From: CAZYFH01 sp964646815
GTDB taxonomy: Bacteria; Acidobacteriota; Vicinamibacteria; Vicinamibacterales; UBA8438
NCBI GenBank assembly: GCA_964646815.1
Contig: CAZYFH010000017.1
Coordinates: forward strand, 10,172-74,171
Direction: 5' to 3'
DNA length: 64,000 nucleotides
Shown here: in pieces, positions 9,146 to 18,075 of the stretch
How positions within the stretch are numbered: position 1 is the first letter of the stretch
Layout: the number at the start of each line of letters is the position of its first letter
Translations under genes and position numbers: made by a program
Notes under the pieces: model-generated
The model's input: only the letters and a program-made list of their open reading frames with translations
What the model was told of the DNA's origin: nothing
The model's database searches: none

Positions 9146-9697
9146 ATGCCCACTGTGACAGCTAAGCATCGGGGCGCGGATACCCGGACTCGATCAGGGC
9201 TCAGCACGTTCGGAGGATTCTTCACCCCGAGCGTGTTCACGATCCTCGTCCTCATCTTGCTCCTTCGCCTCGGATACGTCGTCGGGAGCAGCGGGCTTGT
9301 CCGCGGCCTCCTCATGCTGGTCCTGGCCACGCTCATCTCGGTGCTGACCAGCCTCTCCCTCTCGGCGATCGCCACGAACCGCAAGCTTCGGAGCGGCGGC
9401 GACTACTACCTAATCTCGCGCAGCCTCGGGGTCGAATACGGCAGCGCGATCGGCCTGATTCTCTACGTCGCTCAGACGATCTCGGTAGCGCTCTACTGCG
9501 TCGACTTCGGCGAAGGGGTGGTGCAGCTCTCGGCGACCGGCGCGCCGATTGGACTGTTCGCGCTCGCCTATGTCGGCGCTGGCCCGCGCGGCAATCCTCG
9601 ACGCCCAACCGGGCGCGAGGCGTTGTCAACCCACGTGAACTCCGGAGTTAAGATCTCACTGACAGGTGTGCCGCCGCGCGGCACCTGCCCCCCATGA
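9146..9697 (+). pseudogene. truncated SLC12-type cation-chloride/amino-acid permease
   Basis: The first 145 or so residues are a good match to the start of SLC12/APC permeases: LSTFGGFFTPSVFTILVLIL followed by LRLGYVVGSSGL, then SGGDYYLISRSLGVEYG and IGLILYVAQTISVALYCVDF, covering about four membrane segments. At about base 9580 the hydrophobic reading stops and becomes low-complexity Pro/Gly/Arg sequence, ending at a stop 4 bases into the ppk1 gene. Normal members have 12 membrane segments and over 450 residues, so this is a 3'-deleted remnant, the deletion ending just before a hairpin at 9663-9687. Confidence 0.75.
9657..9687. repeat. dispersed hairpin element, copy 1
   Basis: CACTGACAGGTGTGCC (9657-9672) begins a hairpin whose other arm is GGCACCTG (9680-9687). 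The same 16 bases occur at 36898-36913 with a related second arm. The element sits right at the ppk1 start, at the end of the truncated permease. Confidence 0.5.
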
Positions 9698-11817
9698 CGA
9701 GCCCAACGAAGCCGATCCTGCCCATCCGCGACATCACCCCGCCACCAGGACCGAAATCGACCGACCTCACGGAACCCGCGCTGTTCATCAACCGGGAGCT
9801 GAGCTGGCTCGAGTTCAACCAGCGCGTCCTGCTCCAAGCCCAAGATGATCGGCACGCGTTACTCGAGCGCGTCAAGTTCGTTTCGATCGTGGCGACGAAC
9901 CTCGACGAGTTCTTCATGGTGCGGATCGCGACGCTGCTCCGCAAGCTGCGGGGCGACGTCGAGGATCTCTCGCCCGACGGCCTAAATACCGTTCAACAGC
10001 TCGACGCGATACGTGTGCGAACGGGCCGGATGATGGACACCCTGGCCGCGTGCTGGTCCGACACGCTCCGCCCCCTGCTGGCAGCGGAAAATATCCGCAT
10101 CCTTGACCGAGTGGACTACACGCTCACCGTCGAGGCGTATCTGCGCCAGCACTTTCAGCGCAACGTTTACCCGGTGCTCACCCCGCTGGCGTTCGACCCT
10201 GGGCGCCCGTTTCCGTTCATCTCCAACCTCAGCATGAACCTCGCGGTGGTCGTCGAGCACAACGGAAGCACCCGGTTCGCCCGCGTAAAGCTGCCGGACG
10301 TCCTTTCACGCTTCGTGTCGATCCCGAGCGACGTCGTGGCGCAGTCGGGTGAATCATTCGCGTTTCTCGAGGACGTCGTCACGCTCAATATCGGCACCCT
10401 GTTTCCAGGCGCCACCGTCCGAGGTGCGCATCTCTTCCGGATCATCCGGGACACCGACATGGTGATTCAAGAGGATGAGGCGGACGACGTACTCGAGTCG
10501 GTCGACCGCACGTTGAAGGAGCTGCGTTACGGTGACCTGTCAGAGCTGCTCGTCGATACGAGCATGCCGCCCCACGTGCTCAGCATCCTGATCGAGAACT
10601 TCGAGATCGAGGAGGACGTCGTCGCGCGTACGTCGGGCCGAATGGGGTACGGCGACTGGAGCGAGCTCAGTCGGCTCCATCGCCCGAAGCTCAAGGACCC
10701 GCCGTTCTCGCCACCGGCCCTCTGGACCGACAAGGACGCGATCTTCGACGCCATCCGTGAAGACGACCACCTGGTGCACCACCCGTTCGAGTCGTTTGTG
10801 TCGGTCGAGGCGTTCCTGCGCGCGGCGGTCCACGACCCGCAGGTCATCGCCATCAAGATCACGCTCTACCGAATTGGGGCGAACTCACCGTTGGTCGACC
10901 TGCTCATCGAGGCCGCTGATGCCGGGAAGCAGGTGGCTGTCCTCGTCGAACTGATGGCGCGCTTCGACGAGCGCAACAACCTCGAGTGGGCGAACCGGCT
11001 GGAGTCGGCTGGCGTGCACGTGGTGTATGGCCTGGTCAACCTCAAGACACACTGCAAGCTCTGCCTCGTGGTCCGCCAAGAGCACGACGGCATCGTTCGT
11101 TACGCACACCTCGGTACCGGCAACTACAACCGTGCCACGTCACAGGTGTACACCGACTTCGGGCTCTTCACGGCCCGGCCGGTCATCGTCGACGAGATCA
11201 CCGAGGTCTTCAACTACCTGACGGGCTATTCGAACAAGCGGGACTACCGCGAACTGCTCGTCTCGCCGCTGCAGCTCCGTGCCGCGTTCACGCGCCTCGT
11301 CGAGCGCGAGGCCGAGCATGCGCGGCAGCGACGCCCGGCGAGAATCGTCATCAAGAACAACTCGGTGGCCGACCCCGAGATGGTACGAGTACTGTATCGG
11401 GCGTCGCAGGCCGGCGTGTCGATCGACATGATCGTGCGGGGTGTCTGCTGCCTGCGCCCAGGCATTTCAGGCGTCAGCGACAACATCCGCGTCCGATCGG
11501 TTGTCGGGCGCTTCCTCGAACACTCCCGACTCTATTACTTCGAGAACGCCGGCCACCCGGACGTCCTGATCGGGAGTGCCGACCTGATGGAACGTAACCT
11601 CGATCGGCGGGTCGAGGTCCTGTGTTACGTGCGCGACGCCGACCTGCGGGTCCATCTCCGAGACGTCGTGCTTGAGACGCTGCTGGCTGACACCGATCGC
11701 GCGATGGTGCTCCAGACCGACGGGACGTATCGGCCGGTCACCGGCCAGCCCGGCGCCGAGCCCATCAACGCCCAGGAAGCGCTCCTGCGGTGGTATACGG
11801 AGCGCACCGACGACTAG
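9694..11817 (+). CDS. ppk1: polyphosphate kinase 1
   Basis: The 707-residue enzyme reversibly transfers the ATP gamma-phosphate to polyphosphate. The opening LFINRELSWLEFNQRVL is the classic PPK1 N-domain. The phosphorylated catalytic histidine lies in YAHLGTGNYN (about residue 472) and the second essential histidine in RFLEHSRLYYF (about residue 610). IKITLYRIG and VLVELMARFDERNN belong to the phospholipase-D-like core. Length is normal for the family. I keep the ATG at 9694, which overlaps the tail of the truncated permease frame. Confidence 0.97.
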   Translation: MTSPTKPILPIRDITPPPGPKSTDLTEPALFINRELSWLEFNQRVLLQAQDDRHALLERVKFVSIVATNLDEFFMVRIATLLRKLRGDVEDLSPDGLNTVQQLDAIRVRTGRMMDTLAACWSDTLRPLLAAENIRILDRVDYTLTVEAYLRQHFQRNVYPVLTPLAFDPGRPFPFISNLSMNLAVVVEHNGSTRFARVKLPDVLSRFVSIPSDVVAQSGESFAFLEDVVTLNIGTLFPGATVRGAHLFRIIRDTDMVIQEDEADDVLESVDRTLKELRYGDLSELLVDTSMPPHVLSILIENFEIEEDVVARTSGRMGYGDWSELSRLHRPKLKDPPFSPPALWTDKDAIFDAIREDDHLVHHPFESFVSVEAFLRAAVHDPQVIAIKITLYRIGANSPLVDLLIEAADAGKQVAVLVELMARFDERNNLEWANRLESAGVHVVYGLVNLKTHCKLCLVVRQEHDGIVRYAHLGTGNYNRATSQVYTDFGLFTARPVIVDEITEVFNYLTGYSNKRDYRELLVSPLQLRAAFTRLVEREAEHARQRRPARIVIKNNSVADPEMVRVLYRASQAGVSIDMIVRGVCCLRPGISGVSDNIRVRSVVGRFLEHSRLYYFENAGHPDVLIGSADLMERNLDRRVEVLCYVRDADLRVHLRDVVLETLLADTDRAMVLQTDGTYRPVTGQPGAEPINAQEALLRWYTERTDD

Positions 11818-11985
11818 TGGTCGGTGACACCAACACGCTTTACAGCAAGGTCACCAAAAAGTACCAGCAGAACGGCGAGAACACCGTTGAGACTCGACGT
11901 CTGGAACGAGAACCAAGCCCGGCTGGGAACCGGCCAGCCACGAGACGGTAGATTTATCGAGCTACGCAATGCGAGGGTATAGACG

Positions 11986-13272
11986 ATGGGCAAAGGCAAC
12001 GATTCACGCTCGGCCGGATTCCGGCGCCGCGAAATCCTCAAAGCGGTCGGATTCGGGTCGCTGGGACTATCCATCGGAATGCCGATTAGGATCATGGGAC
12101 AGTCTGCCAACAAAGTCGAGGGCGACCTAGAGATTCACGGCCATTGCGATGAGCGATTCGCGTCGCTTCGTGACGAGTTCGAACGCAACTTCACCGAGCG
12201 CGGCGAAGTCGGCGCCTCGTTCGCCGCCACCGTCGAAGGCGAGTACGTCGTTGACATCTGGGCGGGGCATCGCGACGAAGCGAAGACACTCCCATGGGAG
12301 CAAGACACCATCGCGTGTGTCTTCTCCTCCACGAAAACGATGACGGCGTTGTCCGCATTGCTGCTCTTCGATCGGGGCGAGCTCAGTTTCGACGATCGGG
12401 TCACCAAGTACTGGCCGGAATACGGCCAGAACGGCAAGCAATCCACGGAGATTCGCCATTTCATGGGCCACACGGCGGGCTTGCCCGGATTTGGTGAGAA
12501 GCTCACGTTGGCGCAACTCTACGACTGGGACTACGCCACCAGCGTGCTCGAGCGGCAAGAGCCCTGGTGGCAGCCGGGTGAAATGTGCGCCTATCACACG
12601 TTGACCCAGGGCTTTCTCGTTGGCGAGATCGTGCGCCGTATCACCGGACAGTCGTTGGGGACTTTCTTCCGCGAAAACATTGCTAAACCGTTGGATGCCG
12701 ACTTTCACATCGGTCTCGATCCAACCCACTACGCGCGTACTGCACAAATGCTGGCGGACCGCGAGTGGGTAGCAGAGCTATCGGAGCCGAGGGAGGAGGA
12801 CCTTCCCGAGTACATGCGCGGTCGGGAGATGGGTGCGCCTAGCGTCATGCCGCCGGTGACGAATTCAGACGGCTGGCGGCGGGCTGAGATTCCCGCCGGC
12901 AACGGACATGGTAATGCCCGCTCGGTCGTGCGCGCACAGACGGCAGTCGCGAACGGCGGTTCGGCATTTGGCGTTAATCTCATCTCACCCGCAGCGATTG
13001 AGCAGATCTTTCGGGAGCAAGGCAACATTGTCGGCTCGGACATCAAACACGGCATCGGCTATGGCCTGAGAAGTGGACCCGTTCATACGGAGGCCATGCA
13101 GATGCCGCAAGGAACGAAGGTCTGCTGGTGGTCAGGTTTCGGTGGCTCGACGATACTGCTCGATCACACGAACCGAGCGTGCTTGTCCTATGTGATGAAC
13201 CGTATGCACAGCGGCATCTTCGGGGACATGCGGGGCTCCAACCTGACCGGCGCATTCTATGAAGGCCTCTAA
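11986..13272 (+). CDS. Tat-exported serine hydrolase, class C beta-lactamase family
   Basis: The N-terminus carries a twin-arginine motif (FRRREILKA, residues 13-21) followed by a short hydrophobic stretch, suggesting Tat export. The nucleophile motif is SSTK (S114, K117) in CVFSSTKTMTALSALLLFDRG, and CAYHTLTQGFLVGEI supplies the tyrosine motif. The 428-residue length and the sequence HFMGHTAGLPGF match the EstB/AmpC-like esterases and D-aminopeptidases rather than true beta-lactamases. The substrate is unknown. A TetR-like remnant overlaps its 3' end. Confidence 0.88.
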   Translation: MGKGNDSRSAGFRRREILKAVGFGSLGLSIGMPIRIMGQSANKVEGDLEIHGHCDERFASLRDEFERNFTERGEVGASFAATVEGEYVVDIWAGHRDEAKTLPWEQDTIACVFSSTKTMTALSALLLFDRGELSFDDRVTKYWPEYGQNGKQSTEIRHFMGHTAGLPGFGEKLTLAQLYDWDYATSVLERQEPWWQPGEMCAYHTLTQGFLVGEIVRRITGQSLGTFFRENIAKPLDADFHIGLDPTHYARTAQMLADREWVAELSEPREEDLPEYMRGREMGAPSVMPPVTNSDGWRRAEIPAGNGHGNARSVVRAQTAVANGGSAFGVNLISPAAIEQIFREQGNIVGSDIKHGIGYGLRSGPVHTEAMQMPQGTKVCWWSGFGGSTILLDHTNRACLSYVMNRMHSGIFGDMRGSNLTGAFYEGL

Positions 13273-13420
13273 GGAGAACATCGCAGCAAGAGCCCAGGTC
13301 GCTGCCGTCGTGTTGAACTATCACTTCGGCTCGCGCGCCGGGATGTTGCGCGAACTGATGGCAGCACAGGTGCAGGACTTTTTTTGTCACGCCTGTCTGT
13401 ACCGACACCAGCACCCGTAA
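13259..13420 (+). pseudogene. TetR-type DNA-binding domain remnant
   Basis: The 53-codon frame reads ENIAARAQVAAVVLNYHFGSRAGMLRELMAAQ, which matches the second half of the TetR helix-turn-helix (IAxxAGVS...YHFxSKxxLL pattern) with LNYHFGS intact. The first helix of the domain and the whole ligand-binding domain are absent. It overlaps the 3' end of the serine hydrolase gene by 14 bases. A C- and N-truncated regulator gene is the best reading. Confidence 0.55.
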
Positions 13421-13637
13421 CAGCCATGTGTGGAGTGCGGTCCGAGCCGAGACGCCCGGCCGGCAAGGCGTGACGAGGGAGCATGTTCCGTATATGTAAC
13501 CGAGGAACACCGCTGGCAGGCGGTATGCCCCGGCCGGAAATCGCTCTACAAATGGCTATTACAGGCCACTAGTTCCCCGGCCTCGACAGTCCTGGTGGCC
13601 TTCGCGACACGAGCACGCGAGTAACACCGGGGGTAGG

Positions 13638-13680
13638 GCGGGGCTGGTCGACGGTCCTCGGCTCCGTCGGCCAGCCCCGC
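13638..13680. terminator. long GC-rich hairpin downstream of the coiled-coil gene
   Basis: GCGGGGCTGG (13638-13647) pairs perfectly with CCAGCCCCGC (13671-13680), and CGACGG/CCGTCG forms an inner stem. It lies 7 bases beyond the stop of the minus-strand gene 13688-14854. There is no T-run, so it may stabilise the 3' end rather than terminate alone. Confidence 0.55.
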
Positions 13681-13687
13681 GGGTTCG

Positions 13688-14854
13688 CTAGCGGGACGGG
13701 GTCTCAGTGACAGGCCGGGGGTTCCAACGCCCTTCGGGCACGGCTGCCAGACCGGCCCCGATCACTTGCACCCAGTCGCCTTCGAGAACCGCCAGCGCTG
13801 AAGCGTCAAGCTGACCGGCGTCCTCGCTGCCCAGAAGCTCCGCGACGAGATCCGGCGATTCCGGTGGGTCGGGCGCCGATTCAACGACCTCGGCGTCATC
13901 GTCGTCCGCCCCCGACGACGGGTCGGTTACAGGCGCGGCTAGCTGCACCGTCGTACCGCCGGCGCTGATGAGACGGGCCTGGTCGCCGGCGATCGCCGAT
14001 GGATCACCTTCCGCATCGCCGTCCTCTACAGCGGAAAGCGGGGGGTCCCGCGGAGTCGCGACGGGACCGAGGAGTCGAGCTTCATCGTCAGCGACCGCTG
14101 ACGAGCGATCCTCCGTTTCCGTGACGCCCTCGATGCCCACGCCGGTCGCCTCAGGCGGCGGCGCGGCAATCACATCGCCATGCTCGTCGGAGAGAGGCGC
14201 GGCAGGCACCACTGGTGCCACGGTCACCCCGGCCGTGGACGCCGGCGGATCGGCTACCACCAGCGAGTCGGTCGTCGGCTCGGCCGCAACGCCGTCGCGG
14301 TCCGCCGGCGCAGTTACCGCCGCCTGATTCACCGGCATGCCGTCGTCAAGCTCCACCGCCATTGCATTCGTGAGCTGCGTCGTGATCTCGTGCGAGATCG
14401 CCTTCAGCCGGACCATCGCGATGCGGGTGACGGTCTCACGGATCGGCTCGAAGAGTTCGGTCAGATCCAATTGGACGCTGTTCGCGCGATCGGGGCTCTG
14501 GCGGAGTTCAGCGATCTGACGCTCGAGCGCAGCGATCCGGTCCTGAGCCGCTGCCTGCTGCTCGAGCAGCCGATCGCGGTCCTGCTGCACCGCGCGCTCC
14601 ATGACGAAGTACCCCCCTCCGAAGGACCCGGCCACTGCCGTGAGGGTGAGGATGAGCGCCTGGGTCACGATTCGTGATGCTGGGGAGACCGTCCGGCTCC
14701 GATGGGCCAGCCCAGGCGTCACCGGTATCTCTTGGGCCTCGGTCGGTTGGACGAGGTCAGTGACGACGTCACTGACCTCGTCACTGACCTCGTCACTGCT
14801 GGATGGGTTGGTCGCCGGCTCATGACCGGTGTCTGGTTTTGCGTTGTCTATCAT
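13688..14854 (-). CDS. membrane-anchored coiled-coil protein of unknown function
   Basis: I choose the ATG at 14854 because AGGAGGAGGG lies immediately upstream; this gives 388 residues. The acidic N-terminus contains a short repeat (DEVSDEVSD) encoded by tandem and inverted DNA repeats. One membrane helix follows (LILTLTAVAGSFGGGYFVM, about residues 60-80), then a coiled coil (LLEQQAAAQDRIAALERQIAEL). The C-terminal two thirds are acidic, Ala/Pro-rich and probably disordered until a short hydrophobic end. No family is recognised. The gene has an unusually strong promoter and a long leader. Confidence 0.7.
   Translation of the reverse strand: MIDNAKPDTGHEPATNPSSSDEVSDEVSDVVTDLVQPTEAQEIPVTPGLAHRSRTVSPASRIVTQALILTLTAVAGSFGGGYFVMERAVQQDRDRLLEQQAAAQDRIAALERQIAELRQSPDRANSVQLDLTELFEPIRETVTRIAMVRLKAISHEITTQLTNAMAVELDDGMPVNQAAVTAPADRDGVAAEPTTDSLVVADPPASTAGVTVAPVVPAAPLSDEHGDVIAAPPPEATGVGIEGVTETEDRSSAVADDEARLLGPVATPRDPPLSAVEDGDAEGDPSAIAGDQARLISAGGTTVQLAAPVTDPSSGADDDDAEVVESAPDPPESPDLVAELLGSEDAGQLDASALAVLEGDWVQVIGAGLAAVPEGRWNPRPVTETPSR
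14750..14782. repeat. 33-base perfect palindrome inside a coding sequence
   Basis: The arms 14750-14765 and 14767-14782 are perfect inverse complements around a single A at 14766. The right arm runs into a second copy of the 12-base unit GTCACTGACCTC. It encodes the Asp/Val/Ser-rich N-terminal segment of the coiled-coil membrane protein. Confidence 0.8.
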
Positions 14855-15371
14855 TGACCCTCCTCCTAGTGGTGAACCGCTGCAAAGGGCGCCGCTGTAA
14901 CGCGCGCCGCGCGTCATCATTCGAAGCATCGGTTGCCAGGGCGCGGAAAGCGCCTTCCGTCATTGCCGTCGCCCGAATGAAAAGGCACGTCCTGGAGACG
15001 TCGCCAGCCCCGTTCCGTGCAAGTTGCGACACGATCCGATGACGGCCTGGAAGTGAGCCGTCACAAAGGAAGGGTGAGCCCAGACCTAAATGCCCAGGTG
15101 CATTATAGAGTCGGTGCCGTTCGTGTCAAGAGCGAAGCAAGACAAAACCACGAAGCCAAGTACGCCCTCGCCGTTGCGAAGGTCGGCCGCCTGCGCACGG
15201 AAATGTCTCGTAATGATCGCGCACCAGCTGACACACGACGCTCCGCGCGGGTTGCCGTGGTTGGTACGTCGTCGATGGCATGGGCACGCCCGACGGAGCG
15301 CGGAGCCCATGCAAAGCGACGCAACAACCGAAAACTTGAGAAATCGTGCGTGGCAGTTTGTACGAAGAGAG
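14855..15371 (-). other. 517-base non-coding stretch with long 5' leader
   Basis: This interval separates the coiled-coil protein gene from the end of the DEAD-box helicase gene. It contains the promoter at 15102-15129 and a leader of about 240 bases reading towards 14854. A minus-strand open frame (15032 to 14820) overlaps the leader but lacks any family signature. I see no known riboswitch consensus. The part from 15130 to 15371 shows nothing I recognise. Confidence 0.5.
15102..15129 (-). promoter_or_regulatory. sigma-70 consensus promoter TTGACA-N16-TATAAT
   Basis: On the minus strand the complement of 15124-15129 is TTGACA and that of 15102-15107 is TATAAT, separated by 16 bases. Both hexamers are exact consensus, rare in DNA this GC-rich. 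It points towards the coiled-coil protein gene starting at 14854. Confidence 0.65.
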
Positions 15372-16859
15372 CTAACGTCGGCGGGGACGCGACGGGCGGC
15401 GGCTACTACCGCGACGCGGGCCGCCGGGCCGGTCGGACTTGCGCACGGCGGGGGGGCGGCTCATCGCCGAGGCGGGGGCGCCAGCCGGCGGCACCGGCAG
15501 GGCGTGTAGCGTCTGCTGGTAGTAGTCGTCGAGTAGCATGGCGATGAGCGCCGACTCGTCTTCGTTGTCGGCAAGCGCGCGCGCGAGCGGCACGAAGCGC
15601 GCACTCCGCTCGGTCTTGAGCTTGTCGCGCTCGCGGAACCGGGCCTCGAGCAGCGTCGTCACCCGCTCGCTAACGATCGCGGCCACGTCGGCGTCCGTCG
15701 GTGCGAGACGCTTGTGGAACCCGACACCGTAGCGCTTGGCGATGTTATCGATCTCCAGTGTTTCCGCCTCGGTCACCAGCGAGAGCGCGATCCCCTCGGC
15801 GCCGGCCCGGCCCGTCCGACCGGCGCGGTGGATGTAGTCCTCGGCATCCTCCGGCGGCTCGTACTGGATGACGTGCGACAGCTCGGGGATGTCGAGCCCG
15901 CGCGAGGCGACGTCGGTCGCCACAAGAAAACGCAGGTTGCCCTCGCGTACGCGTTTGAGGATCTGCTCGCGGTCGCTCTGCGACCGGTCGGCGCTCAGCT
16001 CGTCGGCGTCATAGCCGAACCGCTGCAGCACGACCGTCACGTAGTGCACGTTCGCCTTGGTATTACAGAAGATGAACGCCGACGCCGGGTTCTCTACTTC
16101 GATGATGCGCACGAGCGCCCGGTCCTTCTCCATCGCCGGCACGATGTAGAAGATGTGCTCGGTGTCGGTGACGTGGACGTGGTCGCGGCTGAGCGTCAGG
16201 AACTGTGGCTCGGCAATGAACTCCCGTGCGGTGCGCATAACTGAGTCCGGGAAGGTGGCCGAGAACATGCTCGTGTGAATCGCCCGGCTCGGGAGATAGG
16301 ACTGCACCTCCTTCATGTCGGGATAAAACCCCATCGACAGCATCCGGTCGGCCTCGTCGAAGACGAGCATCGAGAGGTGGTCGAGCGAGAACGTCCGACG
16401 CAGGAGGTGATCGAGCGCGCGACCGGGTGTGGCCACGACCAAGTGCGCGCCACCACGCAGTGCATCGATCTGCGGACCGTAGCCGACGCCCCCGTAGACG
16501 GCGACCGTCCGGAACCCGGTATCGGCCCACAGCGTTTCGGCGTCCTGGCGCACCTGCCGCGCTAGCTCCCGTGTCGGCACCAGCACCAGCGCTTGGCAAC
16601 GAGCCTTGTTGGGATCGAGGCGCTCGAGCATCGGGAGCAGAAACGCTGCGGTCTTTCCACTCCCGGTCCGGGCCTGGATGACGATGTCGCGCCCGGCCAG
16701 CAGATACGGAATCCCGCGCGCCTGGACCGGCATGAGCTCGGTCCAGCGGGGCCGCGCCACCGCATCTCTGAGCCGATCGGGAAGACCCTCGATCGTCACT
16801 TCGGGAAGCGGATTCGTAGGCTCTTCGAGCGTCTGGTGCTGTACGTTGGGTGGCGTCAC
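15372..16859 (-). CDS. DEAD-box ATP-dependent RNA helicase
   Basis: The 495-residue protein has all core motifs in order: Q-motif region (RWTELMPVQARGIPYLL), Walker A ARTGSGKTAAF, PTRELA, TPGR, VFDEADRML, SAT, then VATDVASRGLDIPE and HRAGRTGRAG. The C-terminal tail is Arg/Pro-rich and basic, typical of RhlE/CshA-type helicases that remodel rRNA or mRNA. The start at 16859 yields MTPPNVQHQTLEEP before the Q-motif. It diverges from the PQQ remnant at 16901. The gene appears intact. Confidence 0.95.
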   Translation of the reverse strand: MTPPNVQHQTLEEPTNPLPEVTIEGLPDRLRDAVARPRWTELMPVQARGIPYLLAGRDIVIQARTGSGKTAAFLLPMLERLDPNKARCQALVLVPTRELARQVRQDAETLWADTGFRTVAVYGGVGYGPQIDALRGGAHLVVATPGRALDHLLRRTFSLDHLSMLVFDEADRMLSMGFYPDMKEVQSYLPSRAIHTSMFSATFPDSVMRTAREFIAEPQFLTLSRDHVHVTDTEHIFYIVPAMEKDRALVRIIEVENPASAFIFCNTKANVHYVTVVLQRFGYDADELSADRSQSDREQILKRVREGNLRFLVATDVASRGLDIPELSHVIQYEPPEDAEDYIHRAGRTGRAGAEGIALSLVTEAETLEIDNIAKRYGVGFHKRLAPTDADVAAIVSERVTTLLEARFRERDKLKTERSARFVPLARALADNEDESALIAMLLDDYYQQTLHALPVPPAGAPASAMSRPPAVRKSDRPGGPRRGSSRRPSRPRRR

Positions 16860-16900
16860 GGGCCTTTCCTAGACTGCGTCATTCTACAATTCCCCTTGAC

Positions 16901-17376
16901 ATGATGCGCGCCATGATCGTTCTGGCTCATCGTCTCGCCGCGTGTCTCACCCTCGTGACGCTCGCATCCGCCGTCGCGTCGGCGCTGCTCGGCCCGACCC
17001 AGGCCGAGTTGAACGAGGCTGGTTCGACGACAGATTGTCTGCTGACCGGCCACTATTACCGCGGACAGCGTTTCGTCGATCTCGACGAGATCACCGCAGA
17101 TAACGTCAGCACACTGGCGGAACAGTCTACCTACGAATCGGGATATGACGGTGCCTCGCACACGAACCCGCTCGTGCGGAATGGCGTGATGTATCTCACC
17201 TTGGGCGCGACGGAACCGTCCTGCATCGAATATCGGTAGGCGCCACCATTCAAGAGGGCATCATCAGTTGTGTCGTCGACGGCACACAGTACGTCGCCGT
17301 CATGACGGGCAACACCTCCGCGCTTTGGCCGACAGAGCCGGCCGTCGCCAAGGCCATCGTCTTCGCGCTGCCGTAA
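16901..17376 (+). pseudogene. internally deleted PQQ-dependent dehydrogenase
   Basis: The 5' part encodes a signal peptide and then the characteristic start of a quinoprotein dehydrogenase (TDCLLTGHYYRGQRFVDLDEITADNV...NPLVRNGVMYLT). At about 17235 the frame ends at a stop, and in another frame the sequence 17250-17376 encodes the typical C-terminal blade and tail (GIISCVVDGTQYVAVMTGN...AKAIVFALP). The middle of the gene, normally some 450 codons, is missing. This is an internal deletion with frameshift, not a functional gene. Confidence 0.75.
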
Positions 17377-17463
17377 CGCTGCCCCCCCCCGTATCCGGCA
17401 CCGCCGGTCGGCAGTTGGCGCTTACACCGATCCCACCAGGCTTGCGGGGACATAGCCAGTAAG

Positions 17464-17482
17464 ATATTGTAATTTACAATAT
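17464..17482. promoter_or_regulatory. palindromic operator overlapping the antitoxin start codon
   Basis: ATATTGTAA-T-TTACAATAT is a perfect 19-base palindrome. Its last two bases are the first two of the antitoxin ATG at 17481. It is far more AT-rich than its surroundings and is the natural candidate for binding by the ribbon-helix-helix antitoxin. Confidence 0.65.
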
Positions 17483-17753
17483 GAAAACAATATCAATAAC
17501 AATAGACGAAGGTCTCCTCGGAAGGATCGACCGGGCTGCAAAGTCGGCGCGTCGGACGCGGTCGGAGATCTTCCGAATGGCCCTGCGCGACTGGCTCGCC
17601 GCTGGAAGGCGTCGGCAGATGGTGGCGGAGGATCGTGCGGGATACAAGGCCCACCCGGTGGACGCCCAGGAGTTTGCGGGGTTGATCGCCACCCAGGTTA
17701 TCGAGTCCGATCGGCAAGACGACGACCAAGGCGGCAGCGGGCCAGGGTGGTGA
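17481..17753 (+). CDS. ribbon-helix-helix antitoxin of a MazF-type pair
   Basis: The 90-residue protein starts MKTISITIDEGLLGRIDRAAKSARRTRSEIFRMALRDWL, a clear ribbon-helix-helix/CopG-type DNA-binding domain (beta-strand residues 2-8, helices to about 42). The C-terminal half, polar and acidic at the end (ESDRQDDDQGG), would bind and neutralise the toxin. Its stop overlaps the toxin start by 7 bases. No Shine-Dalgarno sequence fits before the ATG because the operator palindrome occupies that space, so translation initiation may be weak or leaderless. Confidence 0.88.
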   Translation: MKTISITIDEGLLGRIDRAAKSARRTRSEIFRMALRDWLAAGRRRQMVAEDRAGYKAHPVDAQEFAGLIATQVIESDRQDDDQGGSGPGW

Positions 17754-18064
17754 GGCGGGGCGAGATCTGGATGTTCCGGTTCGTGGCATCCGACAAGCAG
17801 CGACCGGTCCTCGTCCTCACTCGGTCGGACATGGTGCCCGTCCTGAACACGGTGACGGTCGCACCGTGCACGCGGACAGTGCGCGGTGTTGGATCGGAAG
17901 TGGTCGTCGGGATCGAGTGCGGTCTCAAAGTGCCTTCCGCAATCAACCTTCACCATGTCGTGACCGTCCCGAAGGCAGGGCTTCGCCGTTTCGTCGGGAC
18001 TGTGCCACCGGCGGCGCTGGCACAGGTCCGTTCCGCCCTGCTCTTCGCCCTCGGGCTCGAGTGA
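17747..18064 (+). CDS. MazF/PemK-family endoribonuclease toxin
   Basis: The 105-residue product begins with GTG (MVRRGEIWMFRF), the usual MazF opening (RRGEIW), followed by KQRPVLVLTRSDM and VTVAPCTRT, matching the conserved R-P-x-L-V-L and T-V-A-P-x-T motifs of these mRNA-cleaving toxins. HHVVTVPKAGLRRFVGTV carries the conserved LxxxxG strand. The 7-base overlap with the antitoxin gene implies coupled translation. The pair looks intact, although the next gene downstream is dead. Confidence 0.92.
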   Translation: MVRRGEIWMFRFVASDKQRPVLVLTRSDMVPVLNTVTVAPCTRTVRGVGSEVVVGIECGLKVPSAINLHHVVTVPKAGLRRFVGTVPPAALAQVRSALLFALGLE

Positions 18065-18075
18065 CGAGACCCCTC

